From Rhodospirillales bacterium (GTDB lineage Bacteria; Pseudomonadota; Alphaproteobacteria; TMED109): a stretch of 64,000 bases of DNA. The number at the start of each line of letters is the position of its first letter. Positions within the stretch are counted from its first letter, which is position 1. The DNA is taken from assembly GCA_028824295.1 (NCBI GenBank), contig JAPPED010000001.1:151209-215208 (forward strand), read 5' to 3'. Of this stretch, positions 39,570-48,373 are shown piece after piece. Below the pieces are notes generated by a model that saw only the letters and a list, made by a program, of their open reading frames with translations, was not told the origin of the DNA and ran no database searches. The translations under genes and the position numbers were made by a program.

Positions 39570-41123
39570 TTGTTTCCTGACGCTGGCCAGAGGCCGGCCC
39601 CGCTGGTTCTCTGCATTCTGGATGGGTGGGGGCATCGAACCGCTCTGGTGGGCAATGCCATCCGGCAGGCCCACACCCCCGTGCTCGACCACCTGACTGC
39701 GCAGGGGCGAAGCGGGTTGCTCCACGCTTCCGGACCGGCGGTCGGCCTCCCCCCGGGGCAGATGGGGAACTCGGAAGTCGGCCACATGTCGATCGGTGCT
39801 GGCCGGACGATCCCGCAGGATTTGCCAAGAATCGATGCGGCGCTCGCGGACGGGACGCTGGCCAGTCATCCACTGCTCACCAGTCTGATCGACGCGACCC
39901 TCCAGTCAGGAGGCGCATGCCATGTTCTGGGTCTGCTCTCCCCAGGCGGTGTGCACTCTCATCAGACCCATATCGCCGCCCTGTGCGGGATCATCGCGGG
40001 ACGCGGCGTACCCGTCCATCTGCATGCATTTCTCGACGGCCGCGACGTGCCGCCCCACAGTGCCCCTGAACATCTCCGGAGATTCCGACAGTCGGTCCGG
40101 GGGGTCCCCGCGACCGCCATCGCCACTGTCGCCGGCCGTTACTGGGCGATGGACCGGGACCATCGCTGGGACCGGACAGAACGTGCCTGGCAGGCCATTG
40201 CCCGCGGGATCGGGCACTCCCATCCCGCAGCTGAGGCCGCGCTTGACGCGGCCGCCAAAGGACAGATCGGCGATGAATTCGTCGAGCCGGTGGTCATCGA
40301 GGGGTACGACGGCATTCGGAACGGCGATTCGCTGCTGCTGGCGAATTTCCGTGCCGACCGGGTCCGGCAACTCATGGCAGCCCTGATCGATCCCAAGTTT
40401 GACGCCTTCCCGGTTGAGCGTTTCCGGTACGCTTCGGGCGTTACCCTGACGCCGTGTTCCAGTCATCTGGAACGGCTTGCCCAACCGCTGTTTCCGGCCA
40501 TGACCCCCGAAGACACGCTGGGCGAAACCGTCGCACGGGCTGGTCTGCGCCAGCTCCGCATTGCCGAGACGGAGAAGTACGCGCACGTCACGTATTTCCT
40601 CAACGGCGGACGGGAAGAGCCGTTCGAACGCGAGGCGCGGATCCTCATCGACTCGCCGAAGGTAGCCACCTACGACACGAAGCCCGAGATGTCTGCCGCT
40701 CAGGTCACGACGCAGCTCGTTCAAGCGATCGAAGACCGCCGCTTCGACATCGCCGTGGTGAACTACGCGAATGCCGACATGGTGGGACATACGGGCGACC
40801 TCGTGGCAGCCGTCGCCGCGGTCGAAGCGGTGGACGAGCAGCTTGGGCGCGTCGCGACGGCGCTAGCTGGTGCCGCCGGCAGACTCCTGCTGACAGCAGA
40901 TCACGGGAATGCCGAGCAGATGGGCACGCCGTCGTCCCCGCAGACGTCCCACACCACCAATCCCGTGCCGGTGCTGCTGCACGGCGGCGCCGGTCCGGGC
41001 CCGAGGCTGGCGGATGGCACCCTGGCCGACCTCGCGCCCACCGCGCTACGTTTGCTCGGGATCGACATTCCGTCCTCGATGCGGGGCACTCCGCTGGTTG
41101 ACCTGCGGGTCACCTCCGGCTAA
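39570..41123 (+). CDS. gpmI: 2,3-bisphosphoglycerate-independent phosphoglycerate mutase
   Basis: Interconverts 3- and 2-phosphoglycerate using two Mn ions. The 517-aa protein belongs to the alkaline phosphatase superfamily. LCILDGWGHR carries the first metal Asp, GQMGNSEVGHMSIGAGR carries the phosphorylated Ser, and AFLDGRDVPP, NFRADRVRQL, NADMVGHTGDL and LTADHGNAEQM hold the remaining ligands. The start is TTG at 39570, three bases after rsfS; there is no nearby ATG. It feeds enolase, encoded at the left edge of the window. Confidence 0.96.
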   Translation: MFPDAGQRPAPLVLCILDGWGHRTALVGNAIRQAHTPVLDHLTAQGRSGLLHASGPAVGLPPGQMGNSEVGHMSIGAGRTIPQDLPRIDAALADGTLASHPLLTSLIDATLQSGGACHVLGLLSPGGVHSHQTHIAALCGIIAGRGVPVHLHAFLDGRDVPPHSAPEHLRRFRQSVRGVPATAIATVAGRYWAMDRDHRWDRTERAWQAIARGIGHSHPAAEAALDAAAKGQIGDEFVEPVVIEGYDGIRNGDSLLLANFRADRVRQLMAALIDPKFDAFPVERFRYASGVTLTPCSSHLERLAQPLFPAMTPEDTLGETVARAGLRQLRIAETEKYAHVTYFLNGGREEPFEREARILIDSPKVATYDTKPEMSAAQVTTQLVQAIEDRRFDIAVVNYANADMVGHTGDLVAAVAAVEAVDEQLGRVATALAGAAGRLLLTADHGNAEQMGTPSSPQTSHTTNPVPVLLHGGAGPGPRLADGTLADLAPTALRLLGIDIPSSMRGTPLVDLRVTSG

Positions 41124-41233
41124 TTCCGGCACGCGGCTCTGCGCAGCCGTCGACCCGCGAGGCACGGCTATGGGTCCAGCCGATGACCTGAGGACCGCCT
41201 CTTCACCCCTATCTTCCGCTTCGGAGGGCCTTC

Positions 41234-41779
41234 GTGTCTCTATTTGAACTCAACAAGATTGCCGGGGCGCTGCTTGCTGCGTGTCTCACCGCCGGGGTCG
41301 CCGTCACCATCAGCAATCTTGTCTACCCGGAGCCACACGTACCCGAGGTTCTCCTTGCCGTGCCCGCGTCGGAAGATAGCCCGGCCCCATCCGCCGATGC
41401 GCCGGCGACACCGCAAGTTGTCCCAATCGCCGCCCGGCTGGCAGCCGCCGATCCCGCCAAGGGCGAACGCGAGGCCAGGAAGTGCTCAGCCTGTCACACC
41501 TTTGGCTCCGGGGAGCCCCACCGGGTCGGTCCCAACCTGTACGGCCTGGTCAACCGGCCGATGGCCGCAAGCGAGGACTTCTTGTACTCCTTGGGCATGG
41601 CCGCCCAGGAAGGCTCGTGGAGCTACGATGACCTCGACGCGTTCCTCGCGGGCCCCCAGGCGTACGTACCCGGCACCAGCATGGCCTTTGCCGGTGTCCG
41701 GGACCCCGACGCGCGCGCCGCTATCATCGCGTGGCTACGGCTCCAAGCCGACACGCCGGCCCCGCTCCCGACCCCTTGA
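41234..41779 (+). CDS. Membrane-anchored cytochrome c (CycM/c552-like)
   Basis: The 181-aa product has an N-terminal transmembrane anchor (residues 9-30, IAGALLAACLTAGVAVTI) and a Pro/Ala-rich linker (about 45-75). A class I cytochrome c domain follows with CSACH at 84-88 and the axial Met150 in VPGTSMAFAGV. This layout matches CycM, which carries electrons between complex III and the aa3 oxidase. Start is GTG at 41234 with GGAGG upstream. Its haem would be attached by the Ccm proteins encoded downstream. It precedes the yej genes by 12 bases. Confidence 0.9.
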   Translation: MSLFELNKIAGALLAACLTAGVAVTISNLVYPEPHVPEVLLAVPASEDSPAPSADAPATPQVVPIAARLAAADPAKGEREARKCSACHTFGSGEPHRVGPNLYGLVNRPMAASEDFLYSLGMAAQEGSWSYDDLDAFLAGPQAYVPGTSMAFAGVRDPDARAAIIAWLRLQADTPAPLPTP

Positions 41780-41791
41780 TGATCCCCGTCC

Positions 41792-43624
41792 ATGCGCTCC
41801 ACCCTGCCCCGCCTGTGCCTCGGCGCACTGACCTGCCTGCTTCTCGGGTCGTTCGCCGCCCGGGCCGACGACACCGTCACCACGCACGCGCTGTCCCTCT
41901 TCGGTGAACCCAAGTACGACGCCGCATTCACGCATTTCGAGTACGCCAACCCGGACGCCCCCAAGGGCGGAACCGTCCGACTGTCAGCAGATCGGACATT
42001 CGACACGCTCAATCCCTTCACCCTAAAGGGAATCACCGGCGCCGGCGCCGCGCTGATCTACGACAGCCTTACCTACGGAACCGAGGATGAGCCTTTCACC
42101 CAGTACGGCTTGCTGGCCGAAGCCATCACGGTCGGACCTGACAACGGCTGGGTCGAGTACACGCTGCGGGAAAAGGCCCGCTGGCACGACGGCGTGCCGA
42201 TCACGCCGGCCGACGTGGTGTGGACGTTCAACACCCTGATGACCGACGGACATCCGTTCTACGCCAAGTACTACGAGGACGTGACCAACGTCGAAGCCAC
42301 CGGCCCGCGAAAGGTAAGGTTCACGTTTTCTCCCGGGGTCAACCGGGAACTCGCCCTGATCGTCGGCGAATTTGATGTCCTCCCGAGACACTACTGGGAG
42401 GAACGCGACTTCGCCGCGACCACGCTCGACCCCCCGCTGGGCAGCGGGCCGTACCGGTTTGCCGCGGTCGATCCGGGGCGGTCGATCGAGTACGAGCGCG
42501 TACCGGATTATTGGGGGAAGGAATTGCCGGTGAACGTGGGCCGCCACAATTTCGATCGCATCCGGTACGACTACTATCGCGACGCCAACGTCATGATCGA
42601 GGCCCTGAAAGCGGGCGAGTACGATTTCCGGGCCGAGAACATCGCCAAGGAATGGGCGACCGCCTACGACACCGACGCGGTCAGGGAAGGCCTGCTGATC
42701 CGGCGTACCGTCGACCACGAGCTGCCGACCGGCATGCAGGGCTACGTGTTCAACGTTCGGCGAAAAGTGTTTCAGAATCCGGTGATTCGACGGGCCCTCG
42801 CCTTCGCTTTCGATTTCGAGTGGACGAACCAGACGCTCTTCTACGGACAGTACGACAGGACGGAAAGCTACTTCTCGAATTCCGAACTGGCGTCACGCGG
42901 CATGCCCTCCCCGGCCGAGACCGCCCTCCTCGAACCCCATCGCGCCGCGCTCCCGGCCGAGGTGTTCGGGCCTGCCTACCGCGCACCCTCGACGGACGGA
43001 TCGGGCAACAACCGTGCGAACCTCCGAATCGCGCAGCAATTGCTGCGCGAAGCCGGATACCGGGTGGAAGGACAGACCCTCGTGGATCCCGACGGCGAGT
43101 CTGTCGAGTTCGAGATTCTCCTGGGCTCGCCGGCGTTCGAACGCATCACCTCGCCGTTCGTCAACAACCTCGAGCGCCTGGGCATCCGCGCTTCCATCCG
43201 AATCGTCGACCGGGCCCAGTACGAGAACCGGCTGCGGGAATTCGACTACGACATGATGGTGATGGCGAGGGGCCAGTCGTTCTCGCCCGGCAATGAGCAG
43301 CGGGACTTCTGGACGTCGGCCGCGGCCGACACGTCCGGGAGCGGCAACTACCCGGGCATCGCCGATCCGATCGTCGACCAGCTCGTGGAGGCCATCATCC
43401 GGGCGCCGGACCGTGACGCCCAGATTGCGGCGACCCGGGCCATGGACCGTGTCCTCCTGCACAACCACTACGTGGTCCCCCACTGGCACATCTCGAAATT
43501 CCGACTGGTGTACTGGGACCGCTTCGGGATCCCCGAAATCACGCCCCGCTACGGCCTGGGTTTTCCCTCCACCTGGTGGTACGACCCCGGCCGCGCGTCA
43601 CGAGACGGCATGCCCGCTGACTAG
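41792..43624 (+). CDS. yejA: Oligopeptide-type periplasmic binding protein (YejA-like)
   Basis: Family 5 solute-binding protein, 610 aa. It has a signal peptide (MRSTLPRLCLGALTCLLLGS, cleaved after FAARA) and starts HALSLFGEPKYDAAFTHFEY-ANPDAPKGG, the YejA-type N-terminus. WHDGVPITPADVVWTF is the SBP5 signature. It captures substrate for the YejB/YejE/YejF channel. The known system imports oligopeptides, including microcin C; the natural substrate here is not shown. yejB follows after six bases. Confidence 0.94.
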   Translation: MRSTLPRLCLGALTCLLLGSFAARADDTVTTHALSLFGEPKYDAAFTHFEYANPDAPKGGTVRLSADRTFDTLNPFTLKGITGAGAALIYDSLTYGTEDEPFTQYGLLAEAITVGPDNGWVEYTLREKARWHDGVPITPADVVWTFNTLMTDGHPFYAKYYEDVTNVEATGPRKVRFTFSPGVNRELALIVGEFDVLPRHYWEERDFAATTLDPPLGSGPYRFAAVDPGRSIEYERVPDYWGKELPVNVGRHNFDRIRYDYYRDANVMIEALKAGEYDFRAENIAKEWATAYDTDAVREGLLIRRTVDHELPTGMQGYVFNVRRKVFQNPVIRRALAFAFDFEWTNQTLFYGQYDRTESYFSNSELASRGMPSPAETALLEPHRAALPAEVFGPAYRAPSTDGSGNNRANLRIAQQLLREAGYRVEGQTLVDPDGESVEFEILLGSPAFERITSPFVNNLERLGIRASIRIVDRAQYENRLREFDYDMMVMARGQSFSPGNEQRDFWTSAAADTSGSGNYPGIADPIVDQLVEAIIRAPDRDAQIAATRAMDRVLLHNHYVVPHWHISKFRLVYWDRFGIPEITPRYGLGFPSTWWYDPGRASRDGMPAD

Positions 43625-43630
43625 CCGCCG

Positions 43631-44728
43631 ATGATCACCTACCTCATTCGGCGTTTGGTGCTCATGGTCCCAACGCTGTTCGGGATTATGGTGGTCAACT
43701 TCGTGATCATTCAGTTCGCGCCGGGCGGCCCGGTCGAGAGCATGATCGCCCAGATTCAGGGCATCGGTGGGGACGCCACGGAACGGTTTGCCGGGGGCGG
43801 CCGTGAACAGCTGGATCCGACGGCGGCCAGCCGCGACACGGCGACCCCCTACCGCGGCGCGCAGGGACTCGACCCGGAACTGATCGCGCGAATCGAGCGC
43901 ATGTACGGCTTTGACAAGCCGGCCCATGTGCGGTTCTTCGACATGATGGGCCGGTATCTCGTCTTCGACTTCGGCGAGAGCTTCTTCAGCGACCGCAGGG
44001 TTGTCGACCTGGTGCTCGACAAGCTGCCCGTATCGATTTCACTAGGTCTCTGGACCACGCTCCTTGTCTACCTCATCTCCATCCCGCTCGGCGTGGCCAA
44101 GGCAGTCCGCGACGGTTCCCCGTTCGATGTGTGGACCAGCGGGGTCGTGGTGGTCGGCAACGCGATTCCCGGTTTCCTGTTTGCCATTCTGCTGATCATC
44201 CTGTTCGCCGGCGGCCGGTACTTCGACTGGTTCCCGCTCCAGGGAATCACCTCTCCCGACTGGCGGGAACTGGGATGGGGGGCGCGGATCGCCGACTACC
44301 TGTGGCACATGGTCCTACCGGTTCTGTCGATGGTCATCGGCGGTTTCGCCGGCCTGGTCATGCTCACCAAGAATTCCTTCCTCGACCAGATCAACCAGCA
44401 GTACGTTCTTACCGCCCGCGCCAAGGGGCTCCACCAGCGACGCGTGCTCTACGGCCACGTCTTCCGGAACGCGATGCTGATTGTGATCGCCGGCTTTCCC
44501 GCCGCCTTCATCGGGATCCTGTTTACCGGAGCGCTGCTGACCGAGGTGATCTTCTCGCTGGATGGCCTTGGCCTGCTGGGATTCGAGGCGGCGATCAACC
44601 GCGACTACCCGGTGATGTTCGCCACCCTGTACTTCTTCACGCTGCTCGGCCTCATCATGAATATCATCGGCGACTTCACGATGACGGTGGTCGATCCGCG
44701 GATCGACTTCGAGCACCGCAATGTCTGA
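43631..44728 (+). CDS. yejB: ABC importer permease YejB
   Basis: Inner-membrane permease, 365 aa. It starts MITYLIRRLVLMVPTLFGIM, with the first helix and the YejB-type insert between helices 1 and 2 (about residues 50-100). Five further helices follow and the EAA loop interacting with YejF lies in VLTARAKGLHQRRVLYGHVFRNAM. It ends IIGDFTMTVVDPRIDF, the family C-terminus. The yejE ATG overlaps its last eight bases (ATGTCTGA), so the two permeases are made together. Confidence 0.96.
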   Translation: MITYLIRRLVLMVPTLFGIMVVNFVIIQFAPGGPVESMIAQIQGIGGDATERFAGGGREQLDPTAASRDTATPYRGAQGLDPELIARIERMYGFDKPAHVRFFDMMGRYLVFDFGESFFSDRRVVDLVLDKLPVSISLGLWTTLLVYLISIPLGVAKAVRDGSPFDVWTSGVVVVGNAIPGFLFAILLIILFAGGRYFDWFPLQGITSPDWRELGWGARIADYLWHMVLPVLSMVIGGFAGLVMLTKNSFLDQINQQYVLTARAKGLHQRRVLYGHVFRNAMLIVIAGFPAAFIGILFTGALLTEVIFSLDGLGLLGFEAAINRDYPVMFATLYFFTLLGLIMNIIGDFTMTVVDPRIDFEHRNV

Positions 44729-45779
44729 AACGGCCGTCATCGGTTCGGCGCCCGGTTCCGGGCGCGGGCTGGCCGGCCGCCGCTGGGCCAACTTCCGGCG
44801 GAATCGCCGCGGCTACGTCTCCATATGGATCATGGCCGTGCTGCTGCTGGCCACCCTCCCGGCCGAATTCATCGCCAACGACCGACCCCTGCTGGTGCAC
44901 TTCCAGGACAACTACTACGTCCCGGTCCTGAAAGACTATCCGGAGACCGCGTTCGGCGGCGATTTCGCAACCACGGCGGACTACCGCGACCCGTACGTGC
45001 GCGATCTCATCCGCGCGGACGGCTGGACGATCTGGCCTCTCATCCCGTTCAGCTATCGGACCGTTGCTCTCGATCTCGGGCAGCCCGCCCCCTCGCCGCC
45101 ATCGCCGGACAACTGGCTCGGCACCGACGATCAGGCCCGTGACGTCCTCGCACGCCTGATCTACGGCCTTCGCATTTCGATTCTGTTCGGCGTTGTCCTT
45201 ACGGCGTTGTCCTCTTCCATCGGGATCGCCGCCGGTCTGGTGCAGGGGTATTTCGGCGGCCTGACCGACCTGCTTGGCCAGCGACTGATCGAGATCTGGA
45301 GCGGCCTCCCGGTGCTGTACCTCCTGATCATCCTGGCCAGCATCGTCACGCCCACCTTCTGGCTGCTCCTCTTCCTGCTGCTCCTTTTCAGCTGGATGGG
45401 ATTGGTCGGCGTTGTCCGCGCGGAGGTCCTGCGCGCCCGCAACTTCGAGTACGTGAAGGCGGCAAGGGCACTCGGAATGAGCAATGCCCGCATCATGACT
45501 CGGCACGTACTGCCTAACGCGATGGTCTCCACGCTGACATTCCTGCCGTTCACGCTGGCGGGTTCTGTGACCATCCTGACGTCGCTGGACTTCCTCGGGT
45601 TCGGTCTGCCGCCGGGGTCGCCGTCGATCGGCGAACTCCTGAATCAGGGCAAGAACAATCTCCAGGCGCCATGGCTCGGTTTCACTGGATTTCTCGCGCT
45701 GGCGGTGCTCCTGTCGCTGCTGGTCTTCATCGGCGAGGCGGTCCGGGATGCCTTCGACCCGAGGAAGGTATTCCGGTGA
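44721..45779 (+). CDS. yejE: ABC importer permease YejE
   Basis: Second permease of the oligopeptide importer, 352 aa. RWANFRRNRRGYVSIWIMAVL begins the first helix, and the YejE-type periplasmic segment NDRPLLVHFQDNYYVPVLKD-YPETAFGGDF follows. The permease core has LGTDDQARDVLARLIYGLRI and the EAA loop YVKAARALGMSNARIMTRHV. The last helices carry FLGFGLPPGSPSIGELLNQG. It pairs with YejB. The yejF ATG follows 19 bases after its stop. Confidence 0.96.
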   Translation: MSETAVIGSAPGSGRGLAGRRWANFRRNRRGYVSIWIMAVLLLATLPAEFIANDRPLLVHFQDNYYVPVLKDYPETAFGGDFATTADYRDPYVRDLIRADGWTIWPLIPFSYRTVALDLGQPAPSPPSPDNWLGTDDQARDVLARLIYGLRISILFGVVLTALSSSIGIAAGLVQGYFGGLTDLLGQRLIEIWSGLPVLYLLIILASIVTPTFWLLLFLLLLFSWMGLVGVVRAEVLRARNFEYVKAARALGMSNARIMTRHVLPNAMVSTLTFLPFTLAGSVTILTSLDFLGFGLPPGSPSIGELLNQGKNNLQAPWLGFTGFLALAVLLSLLVFIGEAVRDAFDPRKVFR

Positions 45780-45798
45780 TGCCGGGAACGGCAGGCTG

Positions 45799-47412
45799 AT
45801 GCTCCGTATCCAGGATCTTGCCGTCCGGTTCACGACCGAAGACGGACCGGTGGACGCGGTCCACGACGTGAGCCTGTCTCTGGCCCCGGGCGAAACGCTG
45901 GCGCTCGTCGGCGAATCCGGTTCCGGGAAGTCCGTCACGGCCCTGTCGGTGCTCGGGCTCCTGCCGTACCCGCGCGCCAGCCATCCGCGCGGATCGATCC
46001 GCCTGGAGGATGCGGAACTGCTGGGCGCTCCGGAAGAAACGCTGCGCCGCATCCGCGGCAACGACATCTCGATGATCTTCCAGGAACCGATGACCTCGCT
46101 CAATCCGCTCCACACGATCGTGCGGCAGGTGTCGGAACCTCTCATGCTGCACCAGCGGCTGTCGCGCGAAGCCGCCCGGGAGCAGGCTCGGAGGCTCCTC
46201 GAGCGAGTGGGCCTCGGGCAGGCCGACGCCCGACTGGACGCCTACCCGCACCAGCTTTCCGGTGGACAGCGCCAGCGCGTCATGATCGCGTGCGCCCTGG
46301 CCAACCGGCCGAAATTCCTGATCGCCGACGAACCGACGAGCGCCCTCGACGTGACGGTGCAGGAAGAGATTCTCGCTCTCATCGCGGAACTGCAGCGCGA
46401 GACCGGCATGGGCCTCCTGCTGATCACCCATGATCTCACGATCGTCCGCTCCGTCGCCCGCCGAACCGCCGTGATGCAGGCCGGGCGCATCGTTGAAACA
46501 GGGATAACCGACGATATCTTCCACCGGCCGCAGCACGCCTACACGCAAAGCCTGCTTGCCAACCAACCGGGTGTCCGGCCCACGCCGTCGGCGGATGGCG
46601 CCACTTCGGAGCCGCTGCTGGAAGTGCGCGAACTGCGGGTCCACTACCCCATCCGCAAGGGCATCCTGCGCCGCACCGTCGGGCACGTGAAAGCCGTCGA
46701 CGGGATCGACCTGTCGCTGACGCCGGGCCGCACCCTGGGGGTGGTCGGTGAATCCGGTTGCGGCAAGACAACGCTCGGCCAGGCAGTCCTCCGACTGATT
46801 TCCAGCGAAGGCTCGATCCGATTCGATGGGAAGGCAATCGATGACCTTGGATGGGCTGAGCTACGGCCCCTTCGCTCGCGCATGCAGTTCGTGTTCCAGG
46901 ACCCGTACGGCTCCCTCTCACCGCGCCTCTCCGTGTTCGGCATCGTGGCCGAGGGATTGTTCCTCAACCGAATCGTGGAGACGGCCGACGAGGCACGCCA
47001 ACGGGTCGTCTCGGCGTTGGGCGAAGTCGGCCTGCCTGCCGACGTGATGGACCGGTATCCGCACGAATTCTCCGGCGGGCAACGCCAGCGCATCTCGATC
47101 GCGCGGGCGCTCGCCCTCACGCCACGGGTGCTGGTGCTGGACGAGCCCACCTCGGCGCTCGATCTTTCGGTTCAGGCCCAGATCGTAAGCCTCCTCAACG
47201 CGCTCCAAGCACGCCATCGCCTCGCGTATCTCTTCATCAGTCACGACCTGCGGGTGGTGCGCGCGATGGCGGACGAACTCCTCGTCATGCGCGCGGGAGT
47301 CGCGATTGAGCGGGGGCCTGCCGAACACGTGTTTCGCCATCCCGCCACGCAGTACACGCGACAGCTGCTGCGGGCGGCCCAGCTCGCGCCCGCCGAGGAA
47401 ACCGCCACATGA
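45799..47412 (+). CDS. yejF: ABC importer ATPase YejF (two nucleotide-binding domains)
   Basis: Fused ATPase of 537 aa powering YejBE. Domain 1 has Walker A GESGSGKSV, signature LSGGQRQRVMIA and Walker B LIADEPTSALD; domain 2 has Walker A GESGCGKTT, signature FSGGQRQRISIA and VLVLDEPTSALD. Both end in the oligopeptide-type extensions (HAYTQSLLANQPG; ATQYTRQLLRAAQ). The upstream open frame reaches 45748, but the ATG at 45799 starts the first domain (MLRIQDLAVRF). Its stop overlaps the ghrA-like ATG (ATGA). Confidence 0.96.
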   Translation: MLRIQDLAVRFTTEDGPVDAVHDVSLSLAPGETLALVGESGSGKSVTALSVLGLLPYPRASHPRGSIRLEDAELLGAPEETLRRIRGNDISMIFQEPMTSLNPLHTIVRQVSEPLMLHQRLSREAAREQARRLLERVGLGQADARLDAYPHQLSGGQRQRVMIACALANRPKFLIADEPTSALDVTVQEEILALIAELQRETGMGLLLITHDLTIVRSVARRTAVMQAGRIVETGITDDIFHRPQHAYTQSLLANQPGVRPTPSADGATSEPLLEVRELRVHYPIRKGILRRTVGHVKAVDGIDLSLTPGRTLGVVGESGCGKTTLGQAVLRLISSEGSIRFDGKAIDDLGWAELRPLRSRMQFVFQDPYGSLSPRLSVFGIVAEGLFLNRIVETADEARQRVVSALGEVGLPADVMDRYPHEFSGGQRQRISIARALALTPRVLVLDEPTSALDLSVQAQIVSLLNALQARHRLAYLFISHDLRVVRAMADELLVMRAGVAIERGPAEHVFRHPATQYTRQLLRAAQLAPAEETAT

Positions 47413-48356
47413 CCGAGCCGATCCGCGTCGCCTATTTCAGTATCGACGACCCGGTAGAACCCTGGCGGGACCTCTGCCGCACCCTCACCCCGCCCGTCCA
47501 GCTGCAGGCGTGGCCGGATGAGATCGTCGATCCTGCCGGCATCGAGGCCGCATTTGTGTGGCACGCGCCGGCCGGCATGTGGGCGGACCTGCCAAACCTT
47601 CGGTTTGTCCAAACGATTGGCACCGGGGTAGATCACCTGCTCGCGCATCCCCCGCCCCCCTCGGTCCTGCTGGCCCGCACCGTCGATCCGACGCTGACGG
47701 AACAAATGGTCGAGTACGCCCTGCTCGCCGTGCTTGCCTGCCACCGCAGCTTGCCCATCCACCTGCACCACCAGAGACAACGCGTCTGGGGTATTCCGCC
47801 CTACGCCGATACGACGACAACACCGGTGGGTGTCATGGGAACCGGTGAGATCGGCAGTGCCATCCTCAGACGGTTGACATCGCTGCAGTTCCCGCTCCGA
47901 GCCTGGTCACGCACCGGCCGGCTGGACATCGAGGGCGTGACCGCATTTGCCGGTCTCGACGGGCTCGCACCGTTTCTGGCGGACACCCGCATTCTGTTGT
48001 CGACCCTGCCGGCGACCGAAGAAACACGCGGATTGCTCAACGCTGACCGCTTGCGTCAACTTCCTGCAGGCGCTCACGTCATCAATCTCGGCCGCGGCAG
48101 CGCCGTGGTGGAACGTGATCTCCAAGCCTGCCTTGCTTCCGGACACCTGGGCTCCTGCTTTCTGGACGTGTTCGAGGAAGAACCCCTGCCCTCCGACAGC
48201 CCGCTCTGGCGGCATCCCGGCGTCATCGTCACGCCGCACGCGGCAGGGGTGAACTTCGCGACCCCCTACGCCGCCCGGCTGCTGGCCGATAATCTCCAGC
48301 GGGTCCGGGACGGACAGCCACCGTTGCACGGCATTTCGCCGGAGCGCGGCTACTAA
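47409..48356 (+). CDS. Glyoxylate/hydroxypyruvate reductase, GhrA type
   Basis: D-2-hydroxyacid dehydrogenase of 315 aa reducing glyoxylate or hydroxypyruvate with NAD(P)H. It has the GhrA-type N-terminus, VQTIGTGVDHLL, the Rossmann motif GVMGTGEIGSAIL, the catalytic Arg in NLGRGSAV, the Glu in FEEEPLP and the His in VTPHAAGVNF. The ATG at 47409 overlaps the yejF stop. Placement between a peptide importer and a ligase does not indicate a substrate. Confidence 0.93.
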   Translation: MTEPIRVAYFSIDDPVEPWRDLCRTLTPPVQLQAWPDEIVDPAGIEAAFVWHAPAGMWADLPNLRFVQTIGTGVDHLLAHPPPPSVLLARTVDPTLTEQMVEYALLAVLACHRSLPIHLHHQRQRVWGIPPYADTTTTPVGVMGTGEIGSAILRRLTSLQFPLRAWSRTGRLDIEGVTAFAGLDGLAPFLADTRILLSTLPATEETRGLLNADRLRQLPAGAHVINLGRGSAVVERDLQACLASGHLGSCFLDVFEEEPLPSDSPLWRHPGVIVTPHAAGVNFATPYAARLLADNLQRVRDGQPPLHGISPERGY

Positions 48357-48373
48357 CCTCGGAAAGACGCAGC

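Noticed and set aside
44676..46145. 489-codon minus-strand frame over yejE/yejF
   Set aside because: Composition is extremely Arg/Glu/Gln-rich and it opposes two well-supported genes.
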